Of a stretch of 64,000 nt of DNA, positions 14,301 to 26,799 are shown piece by piece; the first letter of the stretch is position 1; the number at the start of each line of letters is the position of its first letter. The position numbers and the translations under genes are program-made. Origin of the DNA: Puffinus mauretanicus (taxonomy: Eukaryota > Chordata > Aves > Procellariiformes > Procellariidae). Location: NCBI GenBank assembly GCA_023333565.1, contig JAJKFH010001315.1, positions 682,001 to 746,000 on the forward strand, in the 5' to 3' direction. The notes below the pieces were generated by a model. That model was not told where the DNA came from and did not search any database. It saw only the letters and a program-made list of their open reading frames with translations.

Positions 14301-17300
14301 ACATGTCCTCGATGATGATAAGCAGATCAGAAGCCTTGTTTTGTTAAAAAAAAATGTTGGCTTTTAATAAGCCAGTGCTAATTCACCTGGGTTACAAAAC
14401 TGAGAAGATGACTGCGACTGCCAAATTTTTCCTTTTATGTGTCCTTTGTGATCTTAGTAGCAGCAGTAGATGCTCGGGAGGAAGGCAGTCATCTGGCATG
14501 ATTGACATCGATTTTCTGCCTCAGAGAGCTTCAATCAGAGAAGGCTCAGAACAACACAAACAGAACGGGATGAGCAAATTAAGGACATTTTTCTTGCACT
14601 TGGTAGATGGAGACCAGGTCTGTTTTGATTTCTTTTAAGTGATTGACTTTGATTGTAGGGATGGGGCCGATTTTCCTCACTTGTATACATAAGGAGTTTT
14701 ATTCTTCCTGTTCTTTTTCCACTGCTGCCTTTCATCGCAGTAGCGGGAGGTGGTGTTGATGGAGGGATGGGAATGTTTGAAATGTGACAGGGTCTCTCCG
14801 GGGAAGCTTGGCCCTTCCTCAGCCTGCCTGCCCTCTTTCCATATTAGCTTTCACAGTTTAAACATGAAAAATAAAGCAATACAAGTTGCTGAATGGGGAA
14901 ACATTTATATTTTTATTCTAGGAGTTACAAGGGGAGCCTTTCCACTGGCCTCAGGTGGCATTTGAACAGGCTTTGGTCGATAACAGAAGGAAACTGCCAC
15001 ATTCTTATTAAACAATGTGTTTGTCCTTAAACTGTGAGACACCGGTTAAACCTTTATCACAAAAATAAAGTCCAGAGACAGTTATACAAGGTGAGTTCAA
15101 TGTGTGCATCTCGCTATTTTCAATAAAACACTGGCAAAGTTAGTAAATTTCTCTCCATTTTGCTAATATGCAAGAGGTTTTACATGGTGATATTTAATTT
15201 CTACACTTGCCATTTGCTCAGGTCCTGGCTCATGTCAAATCTGATGGTGCTGCTGGGGTGAATAATGACACCAAACCATGACCTACACCTATTTGCTGTA
15301 TGAGCTACAGCTCAGCTAGGAGGTTAGCAGTAACCCATTGATGGTGACCAGTCCTGCAAAGGTCAGTGGAATCTCTCTGCTCTACCTGAGATCTGAGGTC
15401 TAGTTTGCCCCTAAAAATCCTAAGTGTTATTCCCAGCATGATCAGTCCTGCTTTTGCTCTGACATCATCAAGGGCTTTGCTTTCATATGATGTCAGTGTG
15501 CGGGGCACTAGACATAGGTAAATCATGTTCCAGTCCTGTCTTTCCCTTTGATTTATTCTGAGGCCTGAACAACTTCCTCCAGCTTTAATGGCTTCATTTC
15601 TCCTTTGTAAAATGGGAAGGGTCTTTATCTACCAACCTGATGGGGGTACTGCAGGGATTAGTTGATTACGAAACACTTCAGCTTCTTAAAGCAAAATGAA
15701 AATGATGGAAGTTCTTTACCTAAACCAGAGAGGCCTGGACCCCAAAATGGAGTAGTTTGGCACCAAAAATTTGGTATACTCTGCTAAACTGTCAACATCA
15801 GAAAAGCTCCCAGAGCTAGAATTCTTGCAATTTCAAAATACTTATCAGGGTAAGATACAGGAAGTTGGTTCATACTCCATAAAAATCCATATTTTGTGTT
15901 CTCCAAATTTGGACAGTATAGTCACATCAAACCATTTGAACTGATCTCCTAAGAAAACTGAAAGCTAGAAGATGAGTTTCACCTCGGCTTGCACTGACAG
16001 GTATCTGCACATAACTGATTAGCCACGGTCCGTACACCTCTGGGTGCCTCTCGTTGGCCGCTTCCATGCATGCATGTTGTGGTAAGGACACTGGTATTAC
16101 AAAGATCCAGTGCTTTCGCTGCTTCACACCCTCTTTTTCTTTGCGCTGTCATTGTGGGGGAGGGACTAGCTGATGCAATTCTCATTTCCGGGTATTTATA
16201 CATACGTGTTTCTACAACCTATTTTTAAATGTGCACCAGAGTAATATATATGGAGACCTGTGTAAATAATTGTCAATTTCTGAAGATCCCAGACTTCCAC
16301 AATGCCCTTTTGTAGATGTATGGTTTTGATTGCAAACTGTTTTCTAGCTGACATGTTTCAATACGCAGAACTTCCAAGTTACACCAATTTTTCTTTTCCC
16401 CTTAAAAGGTTGGTTATGTTTGCAAGTACAACAGCAATGGATTATGCATGCAGTATAAAGCTTGATAAGACTGTATTTCTTGCAATGATTTTCTCAATAC
16501 AAAGCTAACGAAACCTGTATTTCTTGCAGTAGCTTCCTAAATCATCACTCTAGGTAGCTGGATTGAGCAGAATGTGTGATTTTGTCTTGCTTCTCTAAGG
16601 AAATTAATTTACTCATGGAAGCATGAGTCACTGTGCAGGATTTTCCAAGCCAAACCCATTCCCTTGATGCAACTCTGAATACTTACTCATTTACTTAGGA
16701 ACTGCAGGAAATGGAATGCTCAGATAAATCACATGGTCAGAGAGAGATGGAAGGGCACTCCCGTGGACAGGGGCTGCTATTCAGTCTTCGCCTAACAAAG
16801 TCGCAAAGATATCGGCCAGTTCAGCACCTACATCCTGTTGACTGTCAAGAGGAGTGTAATCATTAATGCATCCTTGCTGCTGCCTTCTAAACTGGCAGCA
16901 ACAGAACTATTACTGTTATCTAACTTGTTCTTGAGTTGCCTGGCAGGTTGCAGTAAGTGGTGACTTTCTATAAATTACAGTAAGGAGCTGGAGGGATATG
17001 AGAGGAGGGCTGCAGACTTCTGCCACTGCTACTTGCCAATTCAAAGAGGGCAGTCAGGTTCAGCATCAAAAGGTCAGAGGCATGTCCCTGCACTCCATCT
17101 GGAGCAGAGACCCCCTTGCCCTTATTTTAATATTCATATTAATTCTGCAGCTGTCAGTTTTGATTTCCCCAGGATCCCTTCTCAGCACATCACATGCCAA
17201 CAAGTTGATTAGCTCAGGGTAAAGAGCTACAGAGTGCTGCAAAGACAAGTTTTTACTGATTCAGGCCATTTGGGATACAGTACATTCAACGACACAATAT

Positions 17301-17700
17301 CGCCTCCCCTATGGAGGGAGATACTTTCCTAGCATTTCAGACCTTACGTATCTGGTTGGCCCTCTGTGTATTCAGAATGATAGCAGGTTATGTATTCTCT
17401 CCCATCCAAAAATCACTATGGCCAAACTTTCATTTCTGTGAATCAAAATTCCAGGTTACGTTGCTGAAAACTCAGCATCCTATGGTTGGGAAGTTACTGG
17501 GCCATACAACCACTGTAGAAAGCTGAGAGTACGTCTCAACATTACAAACGTACGGACTTGGTGGAGGAACTTCCTGCCCTGCCTGCTCTAACAGAAACCG
17601 TGCACAAGAAAGATGTGAATTCGTCCGTTTATCTCTTTCATCCATTTAAGAGACAGGAGCGTCACAGCTGGGACTCTGCAAAAGGAAACTCTCACTTGAG
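11331..17700. other. Intergenic, no gene recognised
   Basis: Mostly AT-rich DNA with scattered short open frames, none of which resembles a known protein. It contains a T-rich run near 12695-12712 and an imperfect tandem repeat around 12508-12560 built on TTATCTTGTATC. No RNA gene is evident. Confidence 0.7.
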
Positions 17701-17710
17701 CAGCGTAAAG

Positions 17711-17948
17711 TTGTAACATGTGGGTTAGTTTCTGTAGCTCTTTGTGGGTCCTGGTCAAGGAAGTCCTAGACATTGAAAATAGGTTGGTCTGTGTTTTCAT
17801 GAAGGACATGCTTCAGCATGCAGGATACCTCTCTTCAAAGCTTTCACTGAAGACATCAGTGCTATAAAGCGTAACTTTTACAGCTTGTGACATTTTCTGG
17901 AGCTTGTAACACGTGGGTTAGTTTCTGTAGCTCTTTGTGGGTCCTGGT
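17711..17948 (+). repeat. Pair of 45-bp direct repeats
   Basis: Copies at 17711-17755 and 17904-17948 differ at one base (T/C at copy position 9) and share GGGTTAGTTTCTGTAGCTCT. The 148 bp between them is not obviously repeated. No family could be assigned. Confidence 0.92.
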
Positions 17949-20900
17949 GAATAAAACCCAGTTCTGTGCCTGGAGTGGAGTGGGAAGGCCAGAGATCAAG
18001 AGATAATCACATTCTGGTTTTGCAGTCTCCTTTTAGAGCCTGGATGCCACAACAGCCTCACAGTCTATCCCACATGTTGGTGTCCTCAGAAAATGCCCAG
18101 GGAATATGGAAAATGTGTGTGCCTACAGATGACTATGTAATAAATGGTTATCCGTTCCTTGGGGAAGGAAGATGAAGTTTAACTTGCAGTTCAACAAACT
18201 TAGCAATAGAATGGAAGTAGGCAACCAGCTGCTTTCATTTCAGACCCCACACCTGAGGCTTTAAAAGAGCTGCAGCTGGGCTGGCTCAGCCCTAAGATAG
18301 CAGTCCTGAGGGGTGACTTTGGCTTGTGTTACAGAGTTGAACGCTTCTGCTGTTCTCAGATGGGAAAAGTAACTTGACTGTTTCTGCACAAGGTACCCTT
18401 TTAGATCTTTGTTTCTGTGGTGGTGGTTGTCGGCAGCTCTGAGGGTGAACACAGAGCCCTGGCGGGGGTGGGGGGACACGACTGTGAAAGGCAGGTACTG
18501 TCCTGAGAGGTTACCAGGCAGAGTTTTTAAATACCATTTATATCATATGTACTGCCAGCAGAACGTACTGCTGGAGTGGATGTGGAGCTATCCCCCAGGG
18601 GAAAGCCGTTGCTTTATTTCTTCAAAAGTTCTGCTCCCTGGACTTTTTAATTTTGCTCTGTTTAATTTTATTTTATAAGCAGAAGGTAGCCAAGGGAAAG
18701 AAAGACGCACACCATTTCCTTAATGACTAAGTTCTTCCAGCTTGTAGTGTTAGGGATTTACACCATCATCTAGATGTGCTCTAGCTGTATGTTAGTTGGC
18801 CACTGTGGGCGTTCAGTGGCCTGCACTTCCCCCGGCGTGCGGGTTGGTGCTGGAGACCTAATCCTGCCCACAGCAAAGCTAGATGTGAGCCCTGAGGTCA
18901 CGTGTAGGTTCAAAGTGTGGCTTGGCAGGAAGAGGGGGGTTATTTCTAATCCTTTTCAAGAAAGAATTTTTTCGTTAATCGAAATGCGATACGCTGTACC
19001 ATGACTCAGTTCCAAAGGTCTGAACTGTGGCAGTGATTCTAAAGGAAAATAAAAGTGGATAGAGAGAGTGCAGCCTGCATTGCTAACTATTACAATAGTT
19101 TTTTGACTCAGCTTCATTATGGAGCCATAGTGAAATCATTAATGTACTTCAAGCAGGTGGGAGCACAGCTTCACAGCGCAGGCATTGTACAGACACACAG
19201 CAGTTCTCCTCAGCAAAGAGCTCAACAGCTAAAGAGGCAGAACAAAACGGGGAAGTGAAAGTGGAAGCAGAGTAAGGCAGAAGGATTGCTAAATATAGTG
19301 CGTCTCTTAGTATGCTGTGTTTTTCAAGAACATTACACAAATACTGATCTTTATTGTTATCAATTAATTCAGTTTTCTTATTTACACTCAAATTTTAAAT
19401 AGAAAATGAAAGGTTGCTGCTTGTCTACGGACTGCCGATGAATCGTTTTCACAGTGCTATGCTAAGTGTGGAGTTTCTGGCTTGTGGACCCTCTGTTTGG
19501 ATGAAATTGCACAAATGTTTAGCAAATATTTGCAGGGCATGGCCTTGTTGCTTTGCAAACTATGGTGCGTCTTGTTTAAGGAGGTCGATGTTACCAAAGG
19601 GAACAAGCACCTGACTTTTAGCTCCTATGGGGGGAATCCTGATACTTGCAGAATCTGTTGATTCTCTAGCTTGGGCCTTATAATTGGAGGAACAGCCTGC
19701 CAGTGTCCTGGATGGTAAATGCAAGGTACGCCGTTTCTCACTGGCGATCTCCAACCTTGTGTTGTTTTTCTCATAACTTTATCCAGATTCAGTTGTATCC
19801 CTAGACCTTATGCAGTTATGGCCTTAAGAGGCAATATCTCAGTGCAGGTACCCTTTTAAAAGATGCCAATATGATGAAAACATGAGGTGCTGGGAGATAG
19901 CGTCATGGATTCTCTGTGTGTGTGTGCACGCACATGTGCACAAGAGCTGGATTTCTGGAGGCTGGGTCTCCTGAACATTTCACCCCCAGTATATTCTCCA
20001 TATCCTTTTTGCTAGTTGTACATCATTTCTGCTTTATACATTCTGTAGTCTATGTAGGATTCATTGTGTGTTTGTGGAAGACCTTTAATATTTAATGCTG
20101 TGATGTCAGAAGGGAAAAGATACCAGCATGCTTTATCTTTTGCTTACTGTGTGAGGGCGAACAATTTTTGGAGAAGCAGCAGGGATGTGCAGTCCCCTTG
20201 GTCTGCGTTAACTCCTTGCTACATGACAAGCCTTTGGACTGGTTGCTGGGGCAGTGGGGCTCACCCGTCACTTCACTCTCGGCCTCTGGACTGCAATGTT
20301 TGCAGACAGGGCAGTGCCAGTTTGGTGGAAGAATGTCAGCATAGGAATTTGTGAGGCACAGGACAGACCAGAGCCCAGGCCTCTGACTGCCAGGATGTGA
20401 CGTGGTGCATTTACGTGTTCAGACAGAAGGAGCGAGGTCTGTTGCTTTCCTTATGGAGTATCATTCTGTGTGTGTGCTTGGCTGCTAACCCAGCGTTCCT
20501 TCATTTTTAATCTCGTCAACTGTTTGTACCCCCAGAGTGGCACAATAAGGAAAAGAAATCTGTTTCACTTTGAAACTTCTGGAGCTAAGTAGTATTTCTG
20601 TCTCCAGGTTTGGTCTTGAGAAGTGAAGGCAGTTGAAGGCTGAGGGTACTCAATAAATTTTGGAAAGTTCTGGATTAAGGATATGTCCTTATTTTTCCTG
20701 TTTGTATATAGCCGTAATGTTGAGTATACGTTCCTTGGGTAATAATCTCAGTCTTGCATCCCCTTTTAAAATATGCTCCCTTGCAACAACAACATCTGGA
20801 GATTTGGAGTCAATAGGGTGTTTGGTTATGGAAAGAATTAAAATAATAATAATAAAAAAATCTCTGTAACATTTCATATCTCTTAGGCAAAGGTTACTGA

Positions 20901-23900
20901 GGGCCGGTTAGTTCAGTGCATGACCTCTGTAAGAGTTCTTAGGCATATAAGAGCAGCCAAAAATAGCTCCTTGGAAGGTCAGGGAAGGCATCTTTTCTAC
21001 ATGTGGATAACTTTGCATTTCTGACCTGAAACATCTATATGGGGTATGGTAAGCAAGCAAGAATGGATGGAGAGAAAATAGAATACCAAAATGGACCTGG
21101 AGGGCAGCCAGAGCCTGTGTAACATGTTTCTTATTCATATGAGCCTGTACAAACTGCTGCCAGGATTTTTTCATACATGAAATGGAGAAAGCCTGCATTA
21201 ACTTCTAAGCCATGCTTCAAAGACAGCCTAGCCAAAAAAAGGCTGGATTCAAACTGTCAATAGATGAACAACAGGAAGAGGGACCCTTATGTTTTAAAAT
21301 GGAGCCATAGGCTCGCATCCAAGTGATTTTAAGCTTCTGACTGACCCCGGAGTCTGAAAGAAATTGCAGCTTGTCAGAGTGAATGTTCTCTTTCTTTTGA
21401 TGTCTGCATGCTGAGACAGAGTTTACGAGAAGCTTTTATTGCAAATCCCAAAGTCAGACTCACCGCAGAACACTTTAATTATTGAATAGGCAAGAGCTAA
21501 TGTGAGAGGGAAAGGCTCTGTGTTTCTCTGCATATGAATCTCGCCCCCCCCGCCCCTTCCTGCCCAAATCCCCTTGGTTAATCAGGTTATGTTTGCCCTA
21601 TTTCTCTCAGGGAGCAAGCAGAATGCCATGTTGCTAGAAATGGAGGAAGGGAAGGAGGAGAAGGGCATGCTGAAAGCAAGAGTGGGTTGAGGATGCTTCA
21701 GAAATGAAAGCTTCACTTTGGCAGGGTTCCCGAGATCACAGCGGGATGCCTTCGGGCTGTGGGATGTCTCTGTGACCTGTCACACTTGCTGACACGCATG
21801 ATCTCGCATCCCAGGCCATGTGCGAAAGGACAGCGAAGGCAGCTTGCCCGTCTGCGCTCAACCCGGAGGCATTGGGGGTCTCTGCGGCCAACAGCTCCCT
21901 CCCCAAACACCCACTCAACAGCCTGTTTCAGCTAAGAGCCCCTAGGAGGGAGTAACTCATGTCCCTCGGGGAACACTCTCTGCCTGACATTTGCCTGAAG
22001 TGCAGTGGTTAATTCTGTGGGGGGCAGTGTGCCTGCGCGCGCAAATATACGCACACATACACACATACAGAGCTGTATGTGCTGCATGCTTTTGTGCAGT
22101 CATACAGCCTTTAATTCTTGCTGCACTCATAGTCTTGGACATATGGCTGCAAGCCACAGAAAAACAGCACAGATGGACCCGCCAAAGTAAAATGCAGCTA
22201 TGAGAAGCAGGGAGCCAGCACACACACAGACAGCACCGCTGACCTGCGTGCTGGTGGATCTAGGTTTCCTGTAAGTCTGGTGATGCTGGAATTTAGCTCT
22301 GAGCGTGCTGAGATTTGGGGGGTGCATATGGGACATGCCTTGGAAATGGTGCACCCTTCATATGGCTGCATGTCTTGGAAATGCTCTTATCTTGAATTAT
22401 AATGGACAATACCAGACTGGGAGACTGAGGTCCAAAGCTCTTTTGTGACCAGCGTCTAAACCCAAAGCTTGCAGCTGAAACTATTCCTGAAATGTGAAAA
22501 ATTGCTGGTTCTGAGGCGCAGGTCTGGGCAGGCTTAGGAGAATACGGTAAGTCTTGATGGGACAATTAAGTGCAGTGACTTGGGTGATTTTGGGAGTGTG
22601 GCAAATAATTCAGAAGGATGTAGGTCTGCAGGTCTGCATCTGCATTCTGTGTTTTGGGGTTGAATTTATGCAAAAGCTTAAAACCAAACCTTTCTAGACC
22701 AAATCATGAAGGTTTAGGGAGTTTATATGTAACCCTGCTTCTCTAATGCTCTGATCCTGGCCCAGGATCAATTGAACGTCAGCCTAGGCTTGTTCAGGAA
22801 GTGCCAAGCCACACAAGCATTGCCTAATTCAGTCTTGTGTGCTGGCTTCTTTGCTCGGATCATGGTGCATTGTTCCTTTGAGACACATGTATTAGAAGAG
22901 ATTTTTAGCACCCCTCTTTGTTAACAGCATGGATCAGAAACATTTTTGTAGCTCAAAGCCGGGTGAATGCTAAGACATTCTTCCAAAAGCATAAGCGTTG
23001 GCAAATGCAGACCTGAGCTAGTAAATCGTGGAGCCGTGACATGATTTTACATGTTCCCCAGCACAGAGCGGAGCTAACTGGATGGCCACAGACTCCTGTT
23101 CCCACAAGAATGAAGACAGGCAGGAAACGAACCACCAGAAACCGTTCCTTGGCAGGAGAGAGCTGTGGGAAAAGCAAGGTGTAGCAAGCCCTGGGCTGTT
23201 GCAGAGCCAGGCCTTGCAGGTGCCTACGAGCCACGTGGGAATCCCGGATGCCTAGTTCCCACTGCGCAGTGCTCGCTGGCAAGTGCATGTCCAGAACTTG
23301 CCGATGCCCCGACACGACGTGCTGCCATGGCCTGGTGGCTCGTCGCTGTAAGATGCTGGCCAGGGCTGTATGGTACGGAGGCTTTGCCGTGCTTGGGCCT
23401 CCTCTGTGCAATCCGTCTTTGCAGCGGTGAAGAGCAGGGAGGCCGAGTTGCTCCACAGAGCTGCTGTTTGGCTTAACTGCAGCAGGCGGGCGGGGATGGT
23501 CACAGCATCCCCCTGCCCCCCAAGAGCGACCGTCGAGTGTGTGTGTGTGAGGAAGTGAGGGGAGAGAGCTGAGCTGTTGATGAGCGGCTTTGGTTCAAAT
23601 CTGTACGAGGTAGGAGTCTGCCTTGCCAGCCCGTGTGTGGGAGTGCTGTCGGAGCAGATGGTTAGCAGCCCCGTTGCTGCAGGGTTAGCCGGCTCCTGGG
23701 GAGCTGCCAGTTTTGTGCAGGGAGGAGGGCATCCTGCCTTTTGGAGGAGGAGGAGGATGGTGGCTCACCCAAACACAGAGGAGTCTATGTCTGACTTGAA
23801 GGCTGAGCAACAGCATGATCCAAAGAGCAGATCTCATAAATTGTTTGCAGGTTAACAGGAGGCTTTTTCTATGCCTCTCTGATACTGCCGGGTAAAAAGC

Positions 23901-25244
23901 TGTCAGCTGCACAAATATGTAGATAAATCTCCTCTTCTCCCCAACCTCCCCCAAACTAGACTTTGGCTCCCAGAGTTATTGACTGGCTTAAAAATTCTGA
24001 ATTTACCATCTGGTGTACTTCTAATTGTCCTTCTGTCTTGCAAAACCTTAATTCCTGTTATCAAGCTTCTTTTTTTATAAGCCAGGAACTAATTTTTTTT
24101 GTTTGTTTGTTAACAAAGTCCCAGGACTCCGGAAAGTGGAGCTTTAAGGAAAGCCGCAGCGGTTGCTCAGATCTAGTGGCACTGAAAGGAAGCTGAGAGG
24201 CAAAAACCTTAGCTGAGAAGGTGGGCCAGGAGGCAAGGCTGAAACAGCGGCTCCAGTGTTTGACTTTTGCTGTAGCTGGTGGATATGGCTGCACATCCCA
24301 GGGAGTTGCATATTACAAATACATGGCTCATGGTGTGCACGGCAATCAAATCACGAGGTAATTACTGGACCAGTGGGAGAGGCGTGCAAGCAGTATAGAT
24401 TGTTAAATAATAATAAAAAAAAAAAAAAAAGAAAAGCAACAGTCTAAAATTTAAAGTTCAGAACTCTGCTCCTATGATCTGGTTTTAGATGAGAAAGAAA
24501 TAGGAAGTTTAGAGATGAAGAATCTTGAGAATATCTGCCTCAGTTTTAATTGCTGATAATGATTTTGATAGGGCCAGTGGCTATAGTGACTTCTGCTCCC
24601 AAACAGTTACGTTTTTAACCAGTTAAGACATTAGGCATCTAATGCATTGAAGATCTGATTCTGCAAGAAAGTACTGGTGCAAAACACCCATTAAAGTCAG
24701 GGCACTAAAAAAAAAAATAATCTTTAGAAACATTGATATGACAGCATGGGATGAATTTGGCCCACAGAGTTCTGCACAAGATCCATAGGGCTGGAGCTCC
24801 TTGACTAATAGAAAATAGGATAATTCTAATCTAAAATTTCTCACCCTTTCCCATGCTGTTCTGCTGAACATATGACATGGAATTTGGGAGTGAGGAATAA
24901 AATGTTAGGATTTTAAAATGTAACGTATATTAACGTCTCAGTTCTTATGTGCAGTTTGAGGTATCCTACAGAGATCAGGTTCTTGGAAGTTGGGTACTTC
25001 ATGTCTGGACAGCCAGTACTTCCTCTAAATACAGCCTTTTTAAGCTGTTGCACAGTGTTTCTTTGAAGTTTATTGTCCTCAGATTGACTTAATCTGTCTG
25101 GAAACCTTGAGCAGAGCAATGAACTGTTTATTTCGTATGGAATCTTGAATGTAGGTGTGTGATAAAGTTGGTAGATGGTTAATATTGGCTGATACATTAA
25201 ATAGTTTGTTGTATTTCTAGTACTTAGGAAGTAAGTACTTCTAG

Positions 25245-25267
25245 TACAAGCAAGTGACTTGCTTGTA
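25245..25267. repeat. 23-bp perfect palindrome
   Basis: Arms TACAAGCAAGT and ACTTGCTTGTA flank a single G at 25256. It is surrounded by further copies of the TAGTAC/GTACT motif at 25218-25246. Confidence 0.9.
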
Positions 25268-25506
25268 ATAAAGCAGCTTTGAGAAATTATTTATGTGCCA
25301 AGTGGAGACAAATTGCTTTTCATGTGATTCGAATCCTTTTGAGAATATAGCAGCTTCTAGTTTCTCTGAAACAAGAATAATCATCGCTATCTCCTTTGAT
25401 AAAGAAATGTGAAAAAGAAAACTCGTTTTCCAGAAAGTATTGATGACCTGCCCAAGTTACCTGAAAATGCCTGTAATCTTAGCCTTGTAACTGGACTAAA
25501 GATGTC

Positions 25507-25548
25507 ATTAAAGGCCTGCTGTAAAAATGGTTGTGCAAGGCCTTTAAT
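25507..25548. repeat. Hairpin with 11-bp arms
   Basis: ATTAAAGGCCT at 25507-25517 is the reverse complement of AGGCCTTTAAT at 25538-25548, with a 20-nt loop between. Not followed by a T run, and no role is known. Confidence 0.85.
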
Positions 25549-26743
25549 AGGGAAACTAGTTTGAACTTTGTGCTGACGCCATTTCCTGATTCTATGTAAC
25601 TTGCTATGATTACATGCAAATAAATAAGGGGGAGGAAAAAACAACATACCCAAAAGTAAGGTCAACCGTTGGACTCTGGACTGCTTGATGTAGTGGCTGC
25701 AAACATGCAAAAAATATTTCAGGGTTAAAAAAGATTTGCCTTCGCAATTCTTCTATGAACTGTATACATCTCATGAGCCTGAGGGCTATTCTGGGAGATG
25801 CTCAAAAAGGTTACCATCCATGTAGCAGTGGCACTTCCACTAGGCCTCCTTCCATGGTCAACCAAGAGAAGTCATTCCATGGATTCATCCTCTGGAAGAG
25901 CTGATGCTGGTCCCTCTTCTCCTTGAATGGGTTTGCAACCATTGTGGTTTTGGACACCCTTAGAGATGTGTGGATCCTTGCACTGTGAATGGAAGATAAG
26001 CTTGCTTTACCTGAGACTTCTTGTGCATCTCTTACAATTTACCTGTGGACCTCCAGTGGTCACAGACATGACTCCTCTGCAACTGGGGTTTTATCTTCCG
26101 TGAGAGTGAGAAGGAGCCCAGCTTCCACAAGCTGAAGTTAGCCTTTGTCAGTATCCTTCCTACTTCTCATCTCATCCACTCCATCTGCTATTGCATATCC
26201 TTCAGTATGACGTTGGAAGTCAGCAATAATTTAAAAAAAAAATTAGCCAATCTCTCTGGGACATCTTGCTGAAAAACAAATCTCTGTCAGTGACCTAGAT
26301 CTAGTGAAGTTTTGAATTATTTAGATCACATCTTGCAGATAATGCAGAAAACTTGTGTTTGGGAGAATCCTCTCAACTTTAGGTTGAATTAGGTAATCCT
26401 CCCTTTTCTTTTGAAAGTTTGATGCTGACTAGGGGCAGCTGAAGGGCTGTCTTTGACCACTGGCACTGCCCTTTTGATTACATAAATGTTCTTAACAGTT
26501 GATGGTAATCTTGGGAAATGACACACCTAAAATGTTGGCCCTGTTTGGTTTTTTTTCCTCATGCTGCTGTTTGGCAGATGCAGATTCCAAAACAGCTGTA
26601 CAGTTGGGTGTGCAGCTGGCAAGGTTTGGGCCCTGTGCTACCCAGTTAGGCTCCCGCCAAGCGAAGTCAGTAGGAGGGATGGCCCCAGGGTTGGATTTTT
26701 AAAGAACCAGTAAGTATTTTAATCCTGCTGCATCCAGTGCAGC

Positions 26744-26799
26744 AAATACTGGTTACAATTAAATTACAATTAAATACTGGTCACAATTAAATTACAAAT
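26744..26799. repeat. 28-bp tandem duplication
   Basis: Two adjacent copies (26744-26771 and 26772-26799) share AAATACTGGT and ACAATTAAATTACAA, with few differences. A third partial copy (GCAAATACTTGGTTA) follows near 26808. Confidence 0.85.

Noticed and set aside
22005..22070. CA/GC-rich patch near 22050 as a possible Z-DNA microsatellite
   Set aside because: The alternating run is short and interrupted, not a true dinucleotide repeat array.
22953..23456. 167-codon minus-strand open frame
   Set aside because: It overlaps equally long frames on the other strand in a GC-richer patch; no recognisable domain.
25290..25345. tRNA-like signals (GATTCGAATCC resembling a B box and CCAAGTGG resembling an A box)
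   Set aside because: No cloverleaf could be folded: acceptor and anticodon stems do not pair and the spacing is wrong.
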